A stretch of 55,139 nt of DNA from Alphaproteobacteria bacterium (GTDB lineage: Bacteria > Pseudomonadota > Alphaproteobacteria > Micavibrionales > Micavibrionaceae), in assembly GCA_021775915.1 (NCBI GenBank), contig JAJFGW010000008.1, positions 1-55,139 of the forward strand, in the 5' to 3' direction. Below, piece by piece: positions 52,066 to 55,139 of this stretch. The notes beneath the pieces are model-generated. The model worked only from the letters and a program-made list of their open reading frames with translations, did no database searches and was not told the origin of the DNA. The translations under genes and the position numbers were made by a program. Each line of letters starts with the position of its first letter. Within the stretch, counting starts at the first letter, position 1.

Positions 52066-53283
52066 CTATTCCTGAATACTATAACCGGGCGTTTTTTGCA
52101 ACCGTTCGGCACCTTCCGCCCACAAGGGGATAAGCAAGAGCACCAGCCCGAAATCCAGAGATTTAAAGGAAGCATAGAGGAAAATATCAATCACAAACGG
52201 CCCGGCCAGCGCCAAGGCCATTACCGGATTCCGGAATAAAATCTGCAAAAGTAACAAACCAAGCTGATAGAGGTAAAATAAGACAAAACAGACACCGACA
52301 AGCCCTGTTTTTAGCCAATATGTCGTGATCAGGCTATGGGTGAAATTCACCACCGCGCCGCCCACCGCCGGTGAGGCCACGCTTGCCCCCCAGCCCTTAC
52401 CCAGAAGTACAGTAAAAAATGAACCGCTCAGAGCATCCAGAACAGCCATAGCTTCCTGCCAGCGCATATTAAACCCAACTAGCGATGTTTTGCGCATCAG
52501 GCTTTGCGTGACATTTGTAATCTCAGGCCAGTAAATGAACGCCGCCAGAGTTAGTAGCAGCAGTGGTAAAAAGACCCGGGCAGGTCTGTGTACCAGGCCA
52601 ACAATCATCAGAAAAAATATGGTCATGCCAAAAATACCGACGCTGGCCCGTTGCATAATCAGAGCCATCGTTGCTAGTGGAATAAGGGATAGTGCTATGA
52701 AAACCGCGCTTTTCAATAGGTCGGCACGGTACAGATACCAGCCGCATAACCCGATAAGAAGCAGCGCCGAGAACAGTACCGTTGGCGCGTTAGCCAGCAA
52801 AAAAGGGTCGTTGACAATTTTTAAACCTGTCACAGCAGGTAGTAAAACCCGCAGAGAAAAAATAAGACCAAGGGCAACGATAAAGATAGTTAAGTTTTTT
52901 CGTTGTTCATTTTGTCCCGAAAACAAAGGGCAAAGAAATAGCGGCAACAACAAAAACAAAAAGGGAATAAGGTCGCGGATTATTCCTATTATACTGTTCC
53001 CCATGATCAGTCCTGTTAAAACGGGCAGGGTTAAGCCGTAAATAAGTAATAACTTTGCCCCTGTTTCCCATTTGGCACCGCTTCTCATATCAAGTGCACG
53101 AAAAGCGCCGCTTATTCCTGCGGCACTGATGAGTAGTAAACCGATTATAATTTCCGCCGTGCCAAATTGTTCGGGCGTTGGAGAGCTCCACAATGCGTAT
53201 ATAATAATGGCAATAAAAAGCCCTCCTGCTCTTAAGTTTTTCAGGCTAATGCCTTCTGGCTTTGATAGTGCTGCCTCAGCCAT
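52066..53283 (-). CDS. O-antigen ligase/polymerase-like membrane protein
   Basis: 405 residues with about 11-12 hydrophobic segments and a large loop (about 230-310) containing LLGKGWGASVASPAVGGAV and FTHSLITTYWLKTGLVGV. The H-S-x-x-x-x-x-W-x-x-x-G pattern is typical of Wzy/WaaL-type proteins. It is expected to polymerise or ligate polysaccharide in the periplasm; the two cannot be told apart here. It overlaps the upstream TauE/SafE gene by 8 bases and is followed by the GT4 gene. Confidence 0.85.
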   Translation of the reverse strand: MAEAALSKPEGISLKNLRAGGLFIAIIIYALWSSPTPEQFGTAEIIIGLLLISAAGISGAFRALDMRSGAKWETGAKLLLIYGLTLPVLTGLIMGNSIIGIIRDLIPFLFLLLPLFLCPLFSGQNEQRKNLTIFIVALGLIFSLRVLLPAVTGLKIVNDPFLLANAPTVLFSALLLIGLCGWYLYRADLLKSAVFIALSLIPLATMALIMQRASVGIFGMTIFFLMIVGLVHRPARVFLPLLLLTLAAFIYWPEITNVTQSLMRKTSLVGFNMRWQEAMAVLDALSGSFFTVLLGKGWGASVASPAVGGAVVNFTHSLITTYWLKTGLVGVCFVLFYLYQLGLLLLQILFRNPVMALALAGPFVIDIFLYASFKSLDFGLVLLLIPLWAEGAERLQKTPGYSIQE

Positions 53284-54109
53284 AAAAAACCTCTATCAGC
53301 ATACGGAAGGCAATAATGACAAGCAGGACAGCAAAGACCTTTCTTAAACGATCAACCGGCATACTATGGGCCAGTTTTACGCCAACAGGGGCCATTAAGA
53401 CACTGAACGGAATAATGATTGCCCAGACAACAAGGTTAATATAGCCCAGCGAGAAGGGTGGCAGATTTTCCGCGTTCCAGCCAATAATCATAAAACCGAT
53501 CAGCCCCGGCACGGACACGGCCAGACCCAGCGCTGCAGCCGTACCGACCGCTTTGTGCATCGGTACTTTGCAAAGACTCATATAAGGTACATTCATCACC
53601 GCGCCGCCAATCCCCATAAGGGTCGCAATAATGCCGAAGATCATCCCCATCATTCCCGACCATGGTTGGTGTGGTACTTCATCACAAAGAGCAAAACGCG
53701 CCGGGTTGCTGACCATGATGATCGCCAGAACCATAAGGGCCACAGCAAAGAAAGACCGTAAACTATCGCTGGAAAAATAATTCGCTAATATTGTGCCGAT
53801 AAGAACGCCCAGCAACATACCTGACCCGATTTTTTTGATGAGCGTCAAATCAACGCTGCCTTTTTTCCAATGTGCCCGCGTTGATGAAAGCCCGGTCGGC
53901 GCCATAATTGCTAGCGAAGTCCCCACCGCCATATGCATTAAATGCTCCGGATCATGCCCTAGCGCACTCATGCTGTAATAAAGCGCCGGGACTAATACAA
54001 TGCCGCCGCCAATTCCCATTAGACCGGCGAGAATCCCTGCCAGAGAGCCTATTGCCGCTAGTATAAAAAACAGCGGGAGAAATTCCGAAAATACAGTGAT
54101 TAAATCCAT
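53276..54109 (-). CDS. TauE/SafE family sulfite/sulfonate exporter-like permease
   Basis: 277 residues, about eight membrane helices, with the family's duplicated Gly/Pro motifs: GILAGLMGIGGGIVLVPAL and TLMGIGGAVMNVPYMS. It starts with ATG and an AGGAG ribosome site (CAGGAGTAAAAA). The family exports sulfite, sulfonates or sulfoacetate, but substrates vary widely. It is the first gene of the polysaccharide operon by orientation and overlap, although its link to that pathway is not clear. Confidence 0.9.
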   Translation of the reverse strand: MDLITVFSEFLPLFFILAAIGSLAGILAGLMGIGGGIVLVPALYYSMSALGHDPEHLMHMAVGTSLAIMAPTGLSSTRAHWKKGSVDLTLIKKIGSGMLLGVLIGTILANYFSSDSLRSFFAVALMVLAIIMVSNPARFALCDEVPHQPWSGMMGMIFGIIATLMGIGGAVMNVPYMSLCKVPMHKAVGTAAALGLAVSVPGLIGFMIIGWNAENLPPFSLGYINLVVWAIIIPFSVLMAPVGVKLAHSMPVDRLRKVFAVLLVIIAFRMLIEVFYG

Positions 54110-54283
54110 TTTTTACTCCTGAGCCTCTTAATATATAGCCTGTAACATATTGAAACAGCATATTTTTTAAAGCAGTTTGAATTTTTAACAGTTTTTTAAA
54201 GTTTTGAGGGCACTATTAACTTCAATTTCGGAAAATAGAAATCGGACGGACGGTGTAAACTAAAGTATAAATGGAGTGGTGTA

Positions 54284-54565
54284 ATGCAAGTTAATATAGA
54301 AGAATTTCTGCAAGAGTGCGGTCTTAACGAACCGCTCTATCCCGGCAAAAGAGTAATTAAAAAATTGCCCCAATCCGGTGAGCATAAAAGCCATTGTATT
54401 GTTTATGACTGGCGTGATCCGGATAAGATCCGCATTGAGGTTAAGGCCGGTCTTAGTGGCCGTGATCTGGCACCAAAAGATCTTAAAAAATATCCTGTTA
54501 GTTTTCAGTCTCCGACTTATATCGAACTGGAAGTCGGCGCAGAAAAATCCAAAGGAGACAAATAA
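54284..54565 (+). CDS. Small hypothetical protein, coupled to the next gene
   Basis: 93 residues, no signal peptide. The body reads as an alpha/beta domain (IVYDWRDPDKIRIEVKAGLS) with a basic region at about 25-35 and a charged C-terminus. It starts at an ATG with GGAG nearby, and its TAA overlaps the next ATG (TAATG). Not recognised. Confidence 0.65.
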   Translation: MQVNIEEFLQECGLNEPLYPGKRVIKKLPQSGEHKSHCIVYDWRDPDKIRIEVKAGLSGRDLAPKDLKKYPVSFQSPTYIELEVGAEKSKGDK

Positions 54566-54864
54566 TGAGCCCGCAAAAACAAATATTTGGACAAGCCGTT
54601 AAAGGCAATACCCCTGATCGTGCAACAGCTACGGGGGTGTTAATGGGTAAGGATACAGATGTTAAGCAGCTTGCCGCTAACATTCAAAACGCCATTAACA
54701 ATGGCGTGGGATCACCGGTGAATTGGATGAATGCGAGCACTATAGTCGAACCGGGCGGTGGTCTTGAGGCAAAAGGTAACGAGAACAGCACATATAACTA
54801 TAATGGAGACGGCAATTTCGGTTTTCCAGATAGACAAACTCTAGACGCAGCAAAACCGAATTAA
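54565..54864 (+). CDS. Small hypothetical protein
   Basis: 99 residues, Asn/Gly-rich and mostly polar (NNGVGSPVNWMNASTIVEPG, NSTYNYNGDGNFGFPDR). No signal peptide, no membrane segment. The start is coupled to the upstream gene (TAATG), with AAGGAGACA upstream. It overlaps the convergent aminotransferase gene by 4 bases. Not recognised; co-expression with the 93-residue protein is the only clue. Confidence 0.62.
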   Translation: MSPQKQIFGQAVKGNTPDRATATGVLMGKDTDVKQLAANIQNAINNGVGSPVNWMNASTIVEPGGGLEAKGNENSTYNYNGDGNFGFPDRQTLDAAKPN

Positions 54865-55139
54865 GCGGCAAGGTCGTCCAGCACCTCTCCGACCGTTGTA
54901 ACAATGCGATCTATATGCCCTTCATCTAAAATTAGAGGAGGGCATATTTGCAGGTTCACGCCGGCATATCTGACCATCACGCCGCGCCGGAACAGCTCCC
55001 ACGAAACATCACGGACATATTTGGATTCGTCGTCATGGTCGTGATAGGCCTCGAGCTGAATCGCCGCCATCACGCCGACATTGCGAATATCAACCACGCG
55101 CGGTTTATTCTCTAAACTATGCACGGCCTTTTCCAGCGG
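54861..55139 (-). CDS. C-terminal part of a class III (omega) aminotransferase
   Basis: The gene enters from the right edge; the visible part is the last 92 codons. RVVDIRNVGVMAAIQLEA, LFRRGVMVRYAGVNLQICPP and the ending DRIVTTVGEVLDDL are the C-terminal small domain of fold-type I, class III aminotransferases. These use PLP and act on omega-amino acids or polyamines. The catalytic lysine is outside the window, so the substrate cannot be told. Confidence 0.9.
   Translation of the reverse strand, partial: PLEKAVHSLENKPRVVDIRNVGVMAAIQLEAYHDHDDESKYVRDVSWELFRRGVMVRYAGVNLQICPPLILDEGHIDRIVTTVGEVLDDLAA

Overview
This 55-kb window looks like chromosomal DNA of an alphaproteobacterium of moderate GC. 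The signs are: the hemC-hemD-mitofilin-like order with a HemY homologue, the fabD/fabG/acpP/fabF/mltG and rpsF-rpsR-rplI/alr/dnaB neighbourhoods, an Asn tRNA with an alphaproteobacterial-type 5' half, and a Gram-negative envelope (lipoprotein, TolC/RND efflux, Wzz-like protein, O-antigen ligase/polymerase). The secreted proteins ending in a QFCDG-x-x-W motif suggest a Micavibrio-like lineage, but that is a weak inference. Most of the window is housekeeping DNA. There is no integrase, transposase, CRISPR array or obvious prophage.

Layout. 0-7 kb: the tail of a membrane protein and its coupled partner, acetyl-CoA synthetase (acs), a lipoprotein, a four-gene operon of three related small membrane proteins plus an EVE-domain protein, then gpsA and tsaD. 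7.1-10.8 kb: an operon of three secreted proteins that share the same N- and C-terminal flanks but carry different middles (Gly-rich, Gly-rich, two LamG domains). 10.9-16.2 kb: hemC, hemD, a membrane mitofilin-like protein with an N-terminal helix-turn-helix-like domain, then a CBS protein coupled to an ArsB/NhaD-type transporter. 16.2-21.3 kb: tRNA-Asn with an apparently damaged acceptor stem, a stand-alone encapsulated-ferritin-type protein, lon and asnB. 22-30 kb: the fatty-acid cluster (mltG, fabF, acpP, fabG, fabD) interleaved with a queuosine-salvage hydrolase and a queuosine-precursor transporter. 30-35 kb: rpsF-rpsR-rplI, alr, a thioredoxin-like protein and dnaB.

35-43 kb is the most accessory part: a HemY homologue that has lost most of its C-terminal cysteines, a histidine-rich exported protein, a ChaN-type (haem-binding) lipoprotein-family protein facing a frameshifted ChaN-like gene, and a ~1,024-residue protein combining a cyclic-nucleotide-phosphodiesterase-type HD domain with a Gly/Ala-rich hydrophobic tail. 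43-49 kb: a Cus-type Cu(I)/Ag(I) RND efflux operon whose pump keeps the three export methionines. 49-54 kb: a polysaccharide operon (TauE/SafE permease, ligase/polymerase, GT4, Wzz-like, GT2). The window ends with two coupled small genes and the C-terminus of a class III aminotransferase.

Best leads: (1) the shared-frame secreted protein cassettes; (2) the HD-phosphodiesterase/hydrophobic fusion as a candidate effector; (3) queuosine salvage inserted in the fab cluster; (4) the abnormal tRNA-Asn; (5) the encapsulin-less ferritin; (6) the ChaN/ChaN-like divergent pair. All functional calls come from reading the sequence; no database search was run.
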